The notes: generated by a model not told the origin, from the letters alone. Shown: positions 48,142-57,963, numbered from the stretch's first letter. The stretch: 64,000 nt of DNA from Sphingosinicella sp. (GCF_013911755.1 NZ_JACESP010000018.1:24137-88136); one strand, 5' to 3'. Program-made: numbers and translations.

Positions 48142-49305
48142 TTATCGCGGCAACTTGAGAAGGTTGGCGATATTGTTTCTCTGGATGGCGGACGAGCCGC
48201 CGAGGATCGGCATTACCAGTATATCGCGCACGTACCGCTCCATGTCGAAGTCGCGGACATAGCCATATGCGCCCAAGATCTGCTGACATGTAAGCACAAT
48301 GTCCCGCGCCGTGTCGCAAACGAAGAGTTTGGCCATTGCCGTTTCCGCGGCGGCGGGTCGGTGGGAATCGATCAGCGCTGCGGCACTGTAGGTCATGAGC
48401 CGACACGCTTCGAAGCGCGTCTTTACGTCGGCGAGCATGTGCCGGATCGACTGGATCGTGCAGATCGGCTTTCCGAACTGTACACGCTCCTGCGCGTAGG
48501 CCCAGGCATCGCCAATGGCGCCCCTGGCGATGCCGAGCGCCATCGCCGCCACTTCTATCTTTTCGACATCGAGGCCCGGTCCCACGAGTTTCCTCCAGCC
48601 CTGACCAATGCCTTCCTCTCCGCCGACGACGTTCTTCACGGGAACGCGGACATCATCGAAGCTCACATCAAACGTGCCGCCGCCTTTGAGGCCCATCGTA
48701 TCCTGATGTTCAAGCACAACCCCCGGTGCATCCGGAGGGATCAAAACGAGCGACAGGTTGCGGTATCTCTCCTCGGCCGGCCCGGTGCGCACGAGCGCGT
48801 AGATATAGTCTGAAATGGCGGCGCCGGAGCAAAAGCGTTTGCTGCCTCTTATCACCAGTTCATCACCCTCGCGGCGAGCACTCGTCCGGACAGAGGCGAG
48901 ATCGGCGCCGACATCAGGCTCCGTGAAGCCATACGCAAACATGAGACCTTCCGACGCCACGCGCGGCAGGAGTGTCCGGCGCTGCTCGTCGGATCCCACC
49001 TCGACAAGGTTCAGCCCGGCATAACAACTGGACTGGATATAGGCGCAGCCGACCGCCATGCTGCGCGAACAGAGTTCCTCGATGGTGACGATCGTTGCGG
49101 TGATGTCGCGTCCACTACCGCCGTATTCTTCAGGAACAGTCAGCCCGGTGAGCCCGAGGGCGACGAGCTTGTCGTGCACGTCGCGGGGAAACATATTCTC
49201 TTTGTCCCAGCGGCTGACCTGATCGCGCGGCATTTCCTTTTCGATGAATCGCCGCAGCGTGTCGCGCAGCATCACGATGTGTTCCGAGTCTTCGGCGACA
49301 TTCAT
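48142..49305 (-). CDS. acyl-CoA dehydrogenase
   Basis: A 387-residue FAD enzyme with full three-part fold. YGFTEPDVGADLASVRT near residue 130 is the FAD/substrate block, and GGSSAIQRNNIANLLKLPR ends it. The usual C-terminal catalytic Glu site is Gly here; a Glu in LDVEKIEVAA may serve as base, as in isovaleryl-CoA dehydrogenase-type members. It is the first gene of the minus-strand run facing the HMGCS-like gene. Confidence 0.92.
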   Translation of the reverse strand: MNVAEDSEHIVMLRDTLRRFIEKEMPRDQVSRWDKENMFPRDVHDKLVALGLTGLTVPEEYGGSGRDITATIVTIEELCSRSMAVGCAYIQSSCYAGLNLVEVGSDEQRRTLLPRVASEGLMFAYGFTEPDVGADLASVRTSARREGDELVIRGSKRFCSGAAISDYIYALVRTGPAEERYRNLSLVLIPPDAPGVVLEHQDTMGLKGGGTFDVSFDDVRVPVKNVVGGEEGIGQGWRKLVGPGLDVEKIEVAAMALGIARGAIGDAWAYAQERVQFGKPICTIQSIRHMLADVKTRFEACRLMTYSAAALIDSHRPAAAETAMAKLFVCDTARDIVLTCQQILGAYGYVRDFDMERYVRDILVMPILGGSSAIQRNNIANLLKLPR

Positions 49306-49520
49306 CGGCGGGTCTCACTCCGGTTTTCTGGTCGAACAAGGCGATCCGAGCCTAGGAAGCCGGCGCCTCACATCAAACTCGCAATCGGTGCCGTCTTCGG
49401 GCCCGCCGCCCTGAGCCGCGTGCAATGGGAAAGCGAGTTCAAGCTGAGCGGGCGAGGCGATAGCCCCTTGCCGTCCGGCGCGACCTATTCATCAAATCGC
49501 GGTCAATCAGGAGTGAGCTT

Positions 49521-51005
49521 TTGCAGAAACGCGGTATCATGTCGTTCGGGGCCTATATCCCTCGACGCCGGCTTGACCGACAGGCGATCGCCGAGGCGAA
49601 TGCGTGGGCCAATCCGGGGCTTGTCGGGACCGCGCGCGGCCAGCGTGCCATGTGCGCGCATGATGAAGATAGCCTGACGATGGGGGTTGCGGCGGGCCGC
49701 GCCGCGCTGATGCCGCACGCAGGGAAACGGTCGGTTTCCTCGCTAAGGTTCGCGTCGACAACCATGCCGTTTGCCGACCGACAGAATGCCACCCTTATCG
49801 GCGAAGCGCTCTCGCTGCCGCCGGAAATTCGCACAGCCGATGTATCGGGCTCTCTTCGTTCGGGTGTCGGTGCGCTGCTGAGCGCGATCGAAGCAGGCGG
49901 CACGGGGTTCGTTATCGCCGCAGACAACCGGCAGGCTCCGCCGGGCAGCGCCCAGGAACTGCGATTGGGAGACGGCGCGGCGGCCATTCTTGTCGGATCG
50001 GGCGAATTGATCGCCGAATATGTGGACTCGCATTCGATGTCGGTCGATTTCAACGACCATTATCGTTCGCGCGAGGCGCGATTTGATTATGTTCTTGAGG
50101 AGCGCTGGGCACGCGAACAAGGGCAATTCGAGATCGTGCCGAAACTGATCGCGGCCCTTCTCGAAAAGGCGGATGTTGCTGCAGCAGACCTTCAACACTG
50201 CGTGTTCGCAAACTTTTCGGCACAGGAAGCGCGCGGCATTGCAAAGCGTTGCGGAATAGATGACGCCGCCATCATCGCTGATCTCCACGATAAGGTCGGT
50301 GACACGGGAAGTGCACACCCGCTGCTGTTGCTGACAAACGCCCTGCAATCCGCAGAGCCCGGCGATTTCATCCTTCTGCTCGGATACGGGCACGGCGGGG
50401 AGGTCATACTTTTCCGCGCGACAGACCGCGTGATCGAGGCCCGGTCGATGATCGGTGCCGACGACCTGCTGACACACGGCTTGACCGATCGGAATTATCT
50501 CCGGTTCCTGTCCTTCAACGGCCTTCTCCCGATCGATAGGGGGATGCGTGCGGAGCGTGACAACCGGACGGCACAATCCGCCTTTTACCGTCATCGCCAA
50601 ACGGTGACACAGGCAATCGGGGGGCGTTGCACGGCATGCGATACACCCCAGTTTCCGCGCACGCGCGTATGCGTCAATCCCGCGTGTCATGCGACAGACA
50701 CCCAGGAACCGGAAGGCTTCGCCGACAAACGTGCATCCGTGAAATCCTTTACGGAAGATTGGTTGGCGCTCTCGTTCAGCCCCCCGTTGATGTACGGAAA
50801 TATCCGCTTCGAAGGTGGCGGTGTCGCCATGCTCGAGTTCAGCGACTTCGAGCCCGGAGAGCTTCGGGTAGGTGCGCCGTTGGAACTGGCATTCCGTATC
50901 AAGGACATCGACGAGAAGCGGGGCTTCAGACGCTATTGCTGGAAAGCCACGCCGCCCGGTGTCTGCACGGCTTTATCGAAATCGGAGAACACGCCACATG
51001 GCTGA
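49521..51005 (+). CDS. HMG-CoA-synthase-like domain fused to DUF35 Zn-ribbon/OB fold, nucleophile lost
   Basis: A 494-residue fusion. Residues about 1-330 are a thiolase-superfamily (HMGCS/KAS III-like) domain; about 355-480 is DUF35, with the Zn-ribbon RCTACDTPQFPRTRVCVNPAC and an OB fold. At the nucleophile the sequence reads DVSGSLRSGVGAL, whereas active relatives have an Ala-Cys there, so the Cys is replaced by Leu and condensation is unlikely. TTG at 49521 has AGGAG upstream; ATG 49539 is an alternative. It overlaps the thiolase gene by 8 nt, suggesting a complex. Confidence 0.8.
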   Translation: MQKRGIMSFGAYIPRRRLDRQAIAEANAWANPGLVGTARGQRAMCAHDEDSLTMGVAAGRAALMPHAGKRSVSSLRFASTTMPFADRQNATLIGEALSLPPEIRTADVSGSLRSGVGALLSAIEAGGTGFVIAADNRQAPPGSAQELRLGDGAAAILVGSGELIAEYVDSHSMSVDFNDHYRSREARFDYVLEERWAREQGQFEIVPKLIAALLEKADVAAADLQHCVFANFSAQEARGIAKRCGIDDAAIIADLHDKVGDTGSAHPLLLLTNALQSAEPGDFILLLGYGHGGEVILFRATDRVIEARSMIGADDLLTHGLTDRNYLRFLSFNGLLPIDRGMRAERDNRTAQSAFYRHRQTVTQAIGGRCTACDTPQFPRTRVCVNPACHATDTQEPEGFADKRASVKSFTEDWLALSFSPPLMYGNIRFEGGGVAMLEFSDFEPGELRVGAPLELAFRIKDIDEKRGFRRYCWKATPPGVCTALSKSENTPHG

Positions 51006-52197
51006 GGGAATTCGAGACAAGGTCGCGATTCTCGGTATGGGTTGCAGCCGCTTTGGCGAACGATGGGACTGCAGCGCCGAGGATCTGATGATCGAATCCT
51101 TCGCGGAAGCGTTGGCCGATGCAGGTATCGAACAGGACAGGATTGACGCCGCATGGTTCGGCATGTCCGTCGACGAGCACGGCCTGGGCAAATCCGCGCT
51201 CTCGCTGACCACTGCGCTGCGACTACCGAATATCGCGGCGACGCGGGTTGAGAACATGTGTGCGAGCGGTACGGAAGCACTGCGAGGCGCGGTTTACGGG
51301 GTTGCATCTGGCGCCTACGATATCGCTCTCGCCATGGGTGTCGAAAAGCTCAAGGACACAGGCTACGGCGGTCTGCCGGAACGCACCAAGGGTACCTTCG
51401 AAGATCTCTGGTTTCCGAGCGTCACCGCGCCCGGCAGCTTTGCGCAGTTTGCGAGTGCCTATGTGGCACGGCATGGCATCGATATGGACGGTCTGAAAGA
51501 GGCGATGGCCCATGTCTCGTGGAAAAGCCACGAGAACGGATCGCGAAATCCGAAGGCGCATCTACGGGCGCGTGTGAGCAAGGAAAAGATTCTCGCGGCG
51601 CCGATGATCGCCTATCCTCTCGGGCTCTACGATTGTTGCGGCGTCAGCGACGGTTCAGCCTGTGCAATCGTAACGACACCGGCGATCGCCGAAAGGTTGG
51701 GACGCACGGGTCCGCTTGTTACTGTCAAATCCATACAGTTGGCACTCAGCAACGGCTCGGAGGTCGGGTACGACAGTTGGGACGGCAGCTATGCGCTGAC
51801 CACCCGCCTTGCCTCCGAGCGCGCATACCGGGAGGCTGGTATTCGAGATCCGCGGCGCGAGCTCGATCTTGTCGAGGTCCACGACTGCTTCTCGATCACC
51901 GAACTGGTGACGATGGAAGATCTCGGGCTTGTGGAACCAGGGCAGGGCTGGCGGGCGGTCCTTGACGGGACATTCGACAGCTCCGGTGAAATCCCGTGCA
52001 ATATTGACGGCGGCCTGAAGTGCTTCGGTCATCCCATCGGCGCCACGGGACTGCGCATGGCTTACGAGATTTATCAGCAGCTCCGTGGAACTGCCGGCGA
52101 CCGGCAGCTAAATGCGGCGCGCCTCGGGCTCACCCATAATCTCGGCGGCTATCCCAACAAGAATGTCTGCAGCGTCTCGATTTTCGGCACGTGCTGA
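50998..52197 (+). CDS. thiolase (acetyl-CoA acetyltransferase, SCP-x/FadA5-like)
   Basis: A 399-residue thiolase with the nucleophile in ENMCASGTEALR near residue 88 and the catalytic His in GHPIGATGLRMA near 345. The ending NKNVCSVSIFG matches the family. Both catalytic residues are present, so it should cleave 3-ketoacyl-CoA. It overlaps the HMGCS-DUF35 fusion gene; in archaea a thiolase, HMG-CoA synthase and DUF35 protein form one complex, which this arrangement echoes. Confidence 0.92.
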   Translation: MAEGIRDKVAILGMGCSRFGERWDCSAEDLMIESFAEALADAGIEQDRIDAAWFGMSVDEHGLGKSALSLTTALRLPNIAATRVENMCASGTEALRGAVYGVASGAYDIALAMGVEKLKDTGYGGLPERTKGTFEDLWFPSVTAPGSFAQFASAYVARHGIDMDGLKEAMAHVSWKSHENGSRNPKAHLRARVSKEKILAAPMIAYPLGLYDCCGVSDGSACAIVTTPAIAERLGRTGPLVTVKSIQLALSNGSEVGYDSWDGSYALTTRLASERAYREAGIRDPRRELDLVEVHDCFSITELVTMEDLGLVEPGQGWRAVLDGTFDSSGEIPCNIDGGLKCFGHPIGATGLRMAYEIYQQLRGTAGDRQLNAARLGLTHNLGGYPNKNVCSVSIFGTC

Positions 52198-52228
52198 CCC
52201 GTTTCTCAATCACAGGATTGTTCCGCGC

Positions 52229-53002
52229 ATGACCGAACCCTTTCAACTGCAGGATCGCACATACATTGTTACCGGTGGCGCGCAGGGCGTCGGCCGAGCG
52301 CTCGTCGAATTCGGCCTTTCCTGCGGCGCTAACGTGGTGATGGTCGATATCAACCAGGCGCTGCTCGATGATACGGCTGCGCAGCTCGATCATCCGAGGC
52401 TGATGGCGGTTACCGCGGATGTCGCAGTGGAAGCCGACGTTGAAGCCATGGTCGAGAGCACCATTGCGCGGTTCGGGGACGTGCACGGATTGATCAACAA
52501 TGCCGGGATCGTTCGTGCAGCCATGGCCCACGATATGGGGCTCGCGACATGGCAGAAAGTGATTGATGTGAACCTTACTGGCGCATTCCTATGCCTCCGC
52601 GCGGTTGGCAGTCGGCTGATCGAAAAGGCCGAGCGCGGCGATCCCAATCCCGGTCGGATCGTGAATATTTCCTCCGACGCAGGCCGCCGGGGAACGATTG
52701 GGCAAATCAACTATGGCGCTGCAAAATCCGGCGTGCTTGGTCTCACGATGAGCGCCGCGCGCGAATGGGCGCGACACGGCATCACGGTGAACAGCGTTTG
52801 CTACGGTGTCGTCGAGACACCGATGACCGACACGATCCGCAACGAGAAGTTCAGAGATCGGTATCTGCGGCAGATTCCGTTGGGCCGGTTCTCGGATGCC
52901 GCGGAGGTGGCGCCGCCGACATGGTTCTTCCTGACCGACGCGGCGAGCTATATCACAGGGCAGCACCTTTCCGTTGACGGCGGCTTCCACATTGCCGCCT
53001 GA
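52229..53002 (+). CDS. SDR family oxidoreductase
   Basis: A 257-residue classical SDR. TGGAQGVG near residue 16, NNAG near 91, Ser in VNISSDAG and YGAAK near 161 are all intact, and it ends in SVDGGFHIAA. Asp in MVDIN suggests NAD. In this run it fits 3-hydroxyacyl-CoA oxidation or a ring-alcohol oxidation. Its 3' end overlaps the probable start of the next gene. Confidence 0.9.
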   Translation: MTEPFQLQDRTYIVTGGAQGVGRALVEFGLSCGANVVMVDINQALLDDTAAQLDHPRLMAVTADVAVEADVEAMVESTIARFGDVHGLINNAGIVRAAMAHDMGLATWQKVIDVNLTGAFLCLRAVGSRLIEKAERGDPNPGRIVNISSDAGRRGTIGQINYGAAKSGVLGLTMSAAREWARHGITVNSVCYGVVETPMTDTIRNEKFRDRYLRQIPLGRFSDAAEVAPPTWFFLTDAASYITGQHLSVDGGFHIAA

Positions 53003-53768
53003 AACCCTGGAGGCGGTGGAAGGGCTTTCAGTCGAGCGGCGCGGACCCGTTCTTCACATCAGGCTTGACCGGCCGGGCGCGCGCAACGCGCTGACCCCCG
53101 CGATGTACGGTGAATTGCGCAGGTCGATACAGGCTGCCGCCGCAGACTGCGCGACACGAGCCGTTCTCGTGACCGCTTCAGGTCCGGCGTTCTGTGCCGG
53201 CAATGATGCCGCCGGATTCGATCTGGTGCGCAGACTGCCGAAACATGAGCGGCCCGGGTATCGATTCATGCAGGCACTCACCCAATTCTCCAAGCCGTTG
53301 ATAGCCGCCGTCTCCGGCAATGCGGTCGGTATCGGTGCGACGATGCTGCTGCATTTCGATCTCGTATATTGTACGCCGGATGCGCGGTTTCATTTCCCGT
53401 TTACGCGGCTGGGGCTCGTCCCGGAATTCGCATCCTCCTATTTTCTGCCCCGCATGGCTGGACATGCGCGCGCGGCGCGGTGGCTGCTGTTAGGTGAGCC
53501 CATGAGCGCCTCTGAAGCCCGCGATATCGGGCTGGTTTCCGCGATCACATCAGATGATCTCGTCGAAGCAGATGCGCGTTCTGCAGCAGAACGCCTGGCG
53601 GCGTTGCCGGCATCCTCGGTGGATGCTTGCCGTGCCCTCATGCGAGCGCCAAAACGTCAATGCGCCGCGGAAATCATGGCGGCTGAAATGGACCAACTTT
53701 CCGAACTGATCAGCAGCGATGAAACACGTGCACGGCTCGCGCGACTGAAGTCGCCCAAAGAGACGTGA
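52974..53768 (+). CDS. enoyl-CoA hydratase/isomerase family protein
   Basis: A crotonase-fold protein of about 264 residues. VLVTASGPAFCAGND is the oxyanion-hole block, SGNAVGIGATMLLHFDLVYC follows, and FTRLGLVPEFASSYFLPRM carries the second Glu of hydratases. No in-frame ATG starts it; TTG at 52974 or 52989 inside the SDR gene, or GTG at 53016, must serve, so the exact N-terminus is uncertain. An 82-nt gap follows before the next gene. Confidence 0.87.
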   Translation: MTAASTLPPETLEAVEGLSVERRGPVLHIRLDRPGARNALTPAMYGELRRSIQAAAADCATRAVLVTASGPAFCAGNDAAGFDLVRRLPKHERPGYRFMQALTQFSKPLIAAVSGNAVGIGATMLLHFDLVYCTPDARFHFPFTRLGLVPEFASSYFLPRMAGHARAARWLLLGEPMSASEARDIGLVSAITSDDLVEADARSAAERLAALPASSVDACRALMRAPKRQCAAEIMAAEMDQLSELISSDETRARLARLKSPKET

Positions 53769-53850
53769 GCCGAATGCGAGGTGCCCCGGAAGCCGGCTCT
53801 GGTAGTTTTGGCCCAATGGTCCGGCGGCGTCGCCGCCATCGGGGAGCTGA

Positions 53851-55002
53851 ATGACGTATCTTTCCAACTGGACGCCGATTGATGTCGCTCCCGAAGCCGG
53901 CCCCACCCGGACCGAGATCAGGGCGCTTATCGACGACGCTGTCAGTCATCTCTCCACGCCGGACCGGGCGCGAAGCTGGTCGGCGCGTGACGAGGAATTC
54001 AGCCGCACGCTCGGTGCCAGGGGTTGGATCGGCATCACATGGCCGCGTGAATTCGGCGGCGAGGAGGCCGGGCATCTCGTACGCTATCGCATCGCTGAGG
54101 AATTGATCGCGGCCGGGGCGCCGGTTGCGGCTCATTGGTTTGCTGATCGTCAAAGTGGCGCAATGTTGCTGCGTTACGGATCGGACGCACAGAAGCGCCG
54201 CTTCCTGCCCGCGATGGCGCGCGGAGAGCTGTATTTCTGCATCGGCATGAGCGAACCGGGGGCGGGATCCGATCTCTCCGCACTTTCGACGGGTGCCCGA
54301 CGCGTCGAAGGCGGCTGGAAGGTCAACGGGTCGAAGATCTGGACGTCGCACGCGGATCATTCGCACTACATGATCGCGCTCGTTCGAACGGATAGCGGGG
54401 CGGAAAACCAGCACAAGGGGCTTAGCCAGCTTCTTGTGGATCTTGCCTCTCCTGGCGTCGCCATTCGCCCGATCGTGGACCAGATGGGCGAACAGCACTT
54501 CTGCGAAACTTTTCTCGATGATGTCTTCGTACCGGATGACATGGTGCTCGGAGAGGTAGGCCACGGCTGGGAACAGGTGACGACCGAGTTGGCGTTCGAG
54601 CGCAGCGGGCCTGAACGTTATCTGAGCAGTCACGTGCTCGTCGAGAAGGCCCTGGCGTCGATCGACGCTGAAGCTTCCGACGCTGTCTCTGCCCTCGTGG
54701 GCGGATGGGCCGCCGAGATATGGACGCTTCGACAGATGTCCCTCTCGGTTGCCGCGAGGCTCGACCGGGGGGAGAACCCCATGATCGAGGCGTCGATTGT
54801 CAAGGATCTGGGTGCGCGCTTCGAACAGGCGGTGCCCCGGGAGTTGCAGGCACTATGCGACGATCCATGTTTCAGCGGTTGGGACGACGACCTCGATGAA
54901 ACGCTGAACTTTCTGCTGGGCACAAGCGTGTGTTTTTCGCTGCGCGGCGGAACGCGCGAAATCCTCCGCGGGATCATCGCCCGGGGGCTCGGTTTGCGAT
55001 GA
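53851..55002 (+). CDS. acyl-CoA dehydrogenase, large subunit of a probable heteromer
   Basis: A 383-residue acyl-CoA dehydrogenase with FCIGMSEPGAGSDLSALST near residue 130 and WKVNGSKIWTS. A Glu in ELAFERSGPERYL is a likely base of the FadE type; the C-terminus reads RGGTREILRGIIARGLGLR. It overlaps a shorter dehydrogenase gene by ATGA, like the alpha-beta pairs FadE28-FadE29 and relatives that act on steroid side chains. Confidence 0.92.
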   Translation: MTYLSNWTPIDVAPEAGPTRTEIRALIDDAVSHLSTPDRARSWSARDEEFSRTLGARGWIGITWPREFGGEEAGHLVRYRIAEELIAAGAPVAAHWFADRQSGAMLLRYGSDAQKRRFLPAMARGELYFCIGMSEPGAGSDLSALSTGARRVEGGWKVNGSKIWTSHADHSHYMIALVRTDSGAENQHKGLSQLLVDLASPGVAIRPIVDQMGEQHFCETFLDDVFVPDDMVLGEVGHGWEQVTTELAFERSGPERYLSSHVLVEKALASIDAEASDAVSALVGGWAAEIWTLRQMSLSVAARLDRGENPMIEASIVKDLGARFEQAVPRELQALCDDPCFSGWDDDLDETLNFLLGTSVCFSLRGGTREILRGIIARGLGLR

Positions 55003-55958
55003 ACAACAGTCACCAGGCCCTCATTCGGGATATGGCAGACAGCCTGTTTGCCGATCTTGCCGCGCGCGGTGCAGGGAACGAAGCCAAGGACAATATCTGG
55101 GCAGAGATCGAGGCGCTGTCTTTGCAGGACTTGCTGGTCGGGCAGGAGACCGGCGGTTTCGGCGGCTCCTGGAAGGATGCCGGAATCGTCTTCCACGCCG
55201 CAGGCCGTCATGGTTTGGCGCTACCGGTCGGCGAAACCATTCTTGCCCGGTCGTGGCTGTCGCGGATGGGCGTTGCGCTTCCGGGCGGTCCGGTGAGTTT
55301 CGTTCTCGCGGAGGGTATCGGCGGTCGACAGGGGCGTCCGCGTTCAGCCGGAGACCGGCAGAGACTGGTTTTGGACAGGCGGCACTGGACGCTCCTCTCC
55401 GCGGGGGACGGCGGGGTCGTCGCTTCCGGTCCCATGATGCTTGATGCCGAAGCCTTGCTCTTCGAAGCCGCCCTGTTGCGGAGCTGTCAGATCGCGGGTG
55501 CGACGGAAGCCATGCTGGCGCTTTCGGACGATCATGTGATCGGCCGTGTCCAGTTCGGAAAGCCTCTTGCCCGACTGCAGGCCGTGCAACAGCAATTGGC
55601 CGTCCTTGCCGGGGAATGCGCCGCAGTCGCCTGTGCATCCGCCAGCGCCTGTCAGGCCGCGACGTTCGGTGATGCGCGGTTCGAGATCGCCGCCGCAAAG
55701 TGGCGTGCCAACCGCGCCGCGGTGATATCCGTGGACATCGCGCATCAGGTGCATGGCGCGATCGGTTTCACCCGTGAATATCCGCTGCATCGCTTCAGTC
55801 TGCAGGCCCTCAAATGGCGTGGCGAGCAGGGCTCCGAACAATATTGGGCGCACTGGATGGGACGTTTCACGCTTGCCGCTCGGCCGCGGCCACTTTGGCA
55901 CTGGCTGACCACACGGAGTGACCGGCTGCTTGAGGCGGAGCGGGAGGCGTTGAAATGA
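54999..55958 (+). CDS. acyl-CoA dehydrogenase-like, small subunit
   Basis: A 319-residue partner of the preceding dehydrogenase. The start ATG at 54999 gives MNNSHQALIRDM with overlap ATGA. The C-terminal helical domain is recognisable (GRVQFGKPLARLQAVQQQLA, HQVHGAIGFTREYPLHRF), but the middle beta-domain is short and lacks the EPGAGSD-type block. This fits the beta subunit of alpha2beta2 acyl-CoA dehydrogenases, where FAD sites form between subunits. Confidence 0.87.
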   Translation: MNNSHQALIRDMADSLFADLAARGAGNEAKDNIWAEIEALSLQDLLVGQETGGFGGSWKDAGIVFHAAGRHGLALPVGETILARSWLSRMGVALPGGPVSFVLAEGIGGRQGRPRSAGDRQRLVLDRRHWTLLSAGDGGVVASGPMMLDAEALLFEAALLRSCQIAGATEAMLALSDDHVIGRVQFGKPLARLQAVQQQLAVLAGECAAVACASASACQAATFGDARFEIAAAKWRANRAAVISVDIAHQVHGAIGFTREYPLHRFSLQALKWRGEQGSEQYWAHWMGRFTLAARPRPLWHWLTTRSDRLLEAEREALK

Positions 55959-56770
55959 GTCGTACAACCGGCCTGCCGACATGCCGCGACAGCGAGCTCA
56001 TTCTTGCCGACGGCGTGGCAACGCTTCGTTTCTGTCGCGACGACGTTCGAAACGCGCTCACGGGGACGCGTCTTGCGGACGACATCATCGCCGTTTGCGA
56101 ATGGGCGTCCGTGGACGAACGCGTCGGCGCACTGGTGCTCACGGGCGATGGTCGCGCGTTTTCGGCAGGCGGCAACGTCAAGGACATGGCGGAAAAAGCC
56201 GACATGTTCGCGGGCGAGCCGTTCGATATTCAGAACGGATATCGCCGCGGTATCCAGAGAATGACGCTGGCCATGCACCGGCTTGAGATTCCTGTGGTTG
56301 CCGCCGTGAACGGCCCAGCGATCGGTGCTGGCCTCGACTTGGCCTGCATGTGCGACATTCGTATCGGCTCGGCGCGCGCGCGTATGGCGGAATCCTTTGT
56401 CAATATTGGTCTTGTGCCGGGTGACGGCGGCGCCTGGTTCCTGCCACGCATCGTCGGTGTTCAGCGCGCCGCCGAACTGACGTTCTCAGGCCGGGTCGTC
56501 GATGCCGATGAAGCACTGGCGATCGGCTTGCTGCTGGAAATCTGCACGCCCGATGAACTCCTCGCGCGCGCGCTCGACATGGCGCGTGGCTTTGCGACGA
56601 AGCCGCGCCGCGCATTGCGTATGGCCAAGCGCCTGCTCATCAGCGGACAGACGGCGAGGCTCGACGATTTTCTGGATCACTGCGCAAGCCTTCAGGCGCT
56701 CGCGCACAGTGGAGCTGAACATGAGACCGCCCTCGGGGCGGTGCTCACCGAAATCTCGGCAAAGGGATGA
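55955..56770 (+). CDS. enoyl-CoA hydratase/isomerase family protein
   Basis: A 271-residue crotonase. VLTGDGRAFSAGGNVKDM is the first oxyanion-hole block, AAVNGPAIGAGLDLACMCDIR the second, and AESFVNIGLVPGDGGAWFLPR holds the catalytic acid positions. It overlaps genes on both sides by 4 nt, so it is locked into the dehydrogenase-P450 operon. It would hydrate the double bond made by the paired dehydrogenase. Confidence 0.92.
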   Translation: MSRTTGLPTCRDSELILADGVATLRFCRDDVRNALTGTRLADDIIAVCEWASVDERVGALVLTGDGRAFSAGGNVKDMAEKADMFAGEPFDIQNGYRRGIQRMTLAMHRLEIPVVAAVNGPAIGAGLDLACMCDIRIGSARARMAESFVNIGLVPGDGGAWFLPRIVGVQRAAELTFSGRVVDADEALAIGLLLEICTPDELLARALDMARGFATKPRRALRMAKRLLISGQTARLDDFLDHCASLQALAHSGAEHETALGAVLTEISAKG

Positions 56771-57963
56771 GGATTTCGCCGATGGCAATCGACTATTCGC
56801 CCTATAACGAGACGTTGTGGTCCAACCCGTGGCCCACCTACGCCCGAATGCAAGCGGAGGCCCCCGCCTATTATATCGATGATCTCGATTGCTGGGCGCT
56901 GTCCCGGTTCGAGGATGTCTGGCAGGCCAGCATGGACCGCGCATCCTTCACCGCAACGCACGGTACATCCACAGATGCATTGTTTCTCTCGGCAAATCCG
57001 CCGCCCGCCGTTTTCCTGTTCATGGATCCGCCGCAACACGCCCAATACCGCAATCTGATCGCGCGTGCTTACACCAAGGACAAGATCGCGACGATCGAAA
57101 GCTACGTCCGCGATACCGTCAGGCGCCTGATGGGTCCCATGCTGGAGGAAGGCCGTTTTGACGTGTACCGCCTGGCCAGCCGCACGGCGCTTGAACTCAT
57201 CTCCGCATTCATCGGCCTGCGCCTGGAAGAAGTTTTGCAGATACGGGAATACGTAGACCGTTTCTATGGGCGCGAGCCCGGTGTCCGGGGGACGACCGAG
57301 GCCGGTGCGAAGGCCTTTTCCGAGGCGCACGATTACATCGTCGGGCTGATCGAGCATTATCGCCGCGCGCCGCCCGCCGAGCACAGCCATCTTGTCGCGT
57401 GGATGAACGCTGGGTTCGACGGGGGAATGAGCGTTGATCAGCTGTTCTTCAACATATTCGCCATGGTCATAACAGGATCAGATACGTTGCCGCTTTCGGT
57501 GGCGGGCTGCATCTATCAGCTCGATCGCCACCCAGATCAGCTTGCTGCGCTGCGCGATGATCCGGGCTTGGCCGGGGCCGCCTTCGAGGAAGCTGCGCGC
57601 TTCGACCAGCCGACGAACCTGCTCGGCCGTAGGTTGGTTCGCGATCGATCCTTCCACGGCGAGACGATGCGCGAAGGGCAATCCGTGCTGTTTCTTTACG
57701 CCGCGGCTTGCCGGGACGAGCGGGAATTTTTGGAGCCGCACCGGTTCGATATTCATCGTGTCCAACGGCGCAATCTGTCCTTTGGCACCGGGATTCATTT
57801 CTGCCTCGGGCAGCACCTCGCACGTCTCGAGGGCCGTGTTCTTCTCGAAGAGATGCTCGGCGCGATCGATGCGTTCGAGGTCGAACGGGGTCGTTGCCGC
57901 CGCATCGTCGGCGAATTTCTGCAAGGCTTCAATTCGGTGCCCATCCGTTTCGACCCACGCTGA
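56767..57963 (+). CDS. cytochrome P450
   Basis: A 398-residue soluble bacterial P450. The heme-binding FGTGIHFCLGQHLARLE is near residue 338 with the axial Cys, ExxR is EAAR near 275 and the I-helix oxygen-activation region reads ITGSDTLP, with Leu where Thr is common. It hydroxylates an unactivated carbon; ferredoxin partners are elsewhere. ATG 56767 overlaps the hydratase stop; ATG 56782 is an alternative with AGG upstream. Confidence 0.94.
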   Translation: MRISPMAIDYSPYNETLWSNPWPTYARMQAEAPAYYIDDLDCWALSRFEDVWQASMDRASFTATHGTSTDALFLSANPPPAVFLFMDPPQHAQYRNLIARAYTKDKIATIESYVRDTVRRLMGPMLEEGRFDVYRLASRTALELISAFIGLRLEEVLQIREYVDRFYGREPGVRGTTEAGAKAFSEAHDYIVGLIEHYRRAPPAEHSHLVAWMNAGFDGGMSVDQLFFNIFAMVITGSDTLPLSVAGCIYQLDRHPDQLAALRDDPGLAGAAFEEAARFDQPTNLLGRRLVRDRSFHGETMREGQSVLFLYAAACRDEREFLEPHRFDIHRVQRRNLSFGTGIHFCLGQHLARLEGRVLLEEMLGAIDAFEVERGRCRRIVGEFLQGFNSVPIRFDPR

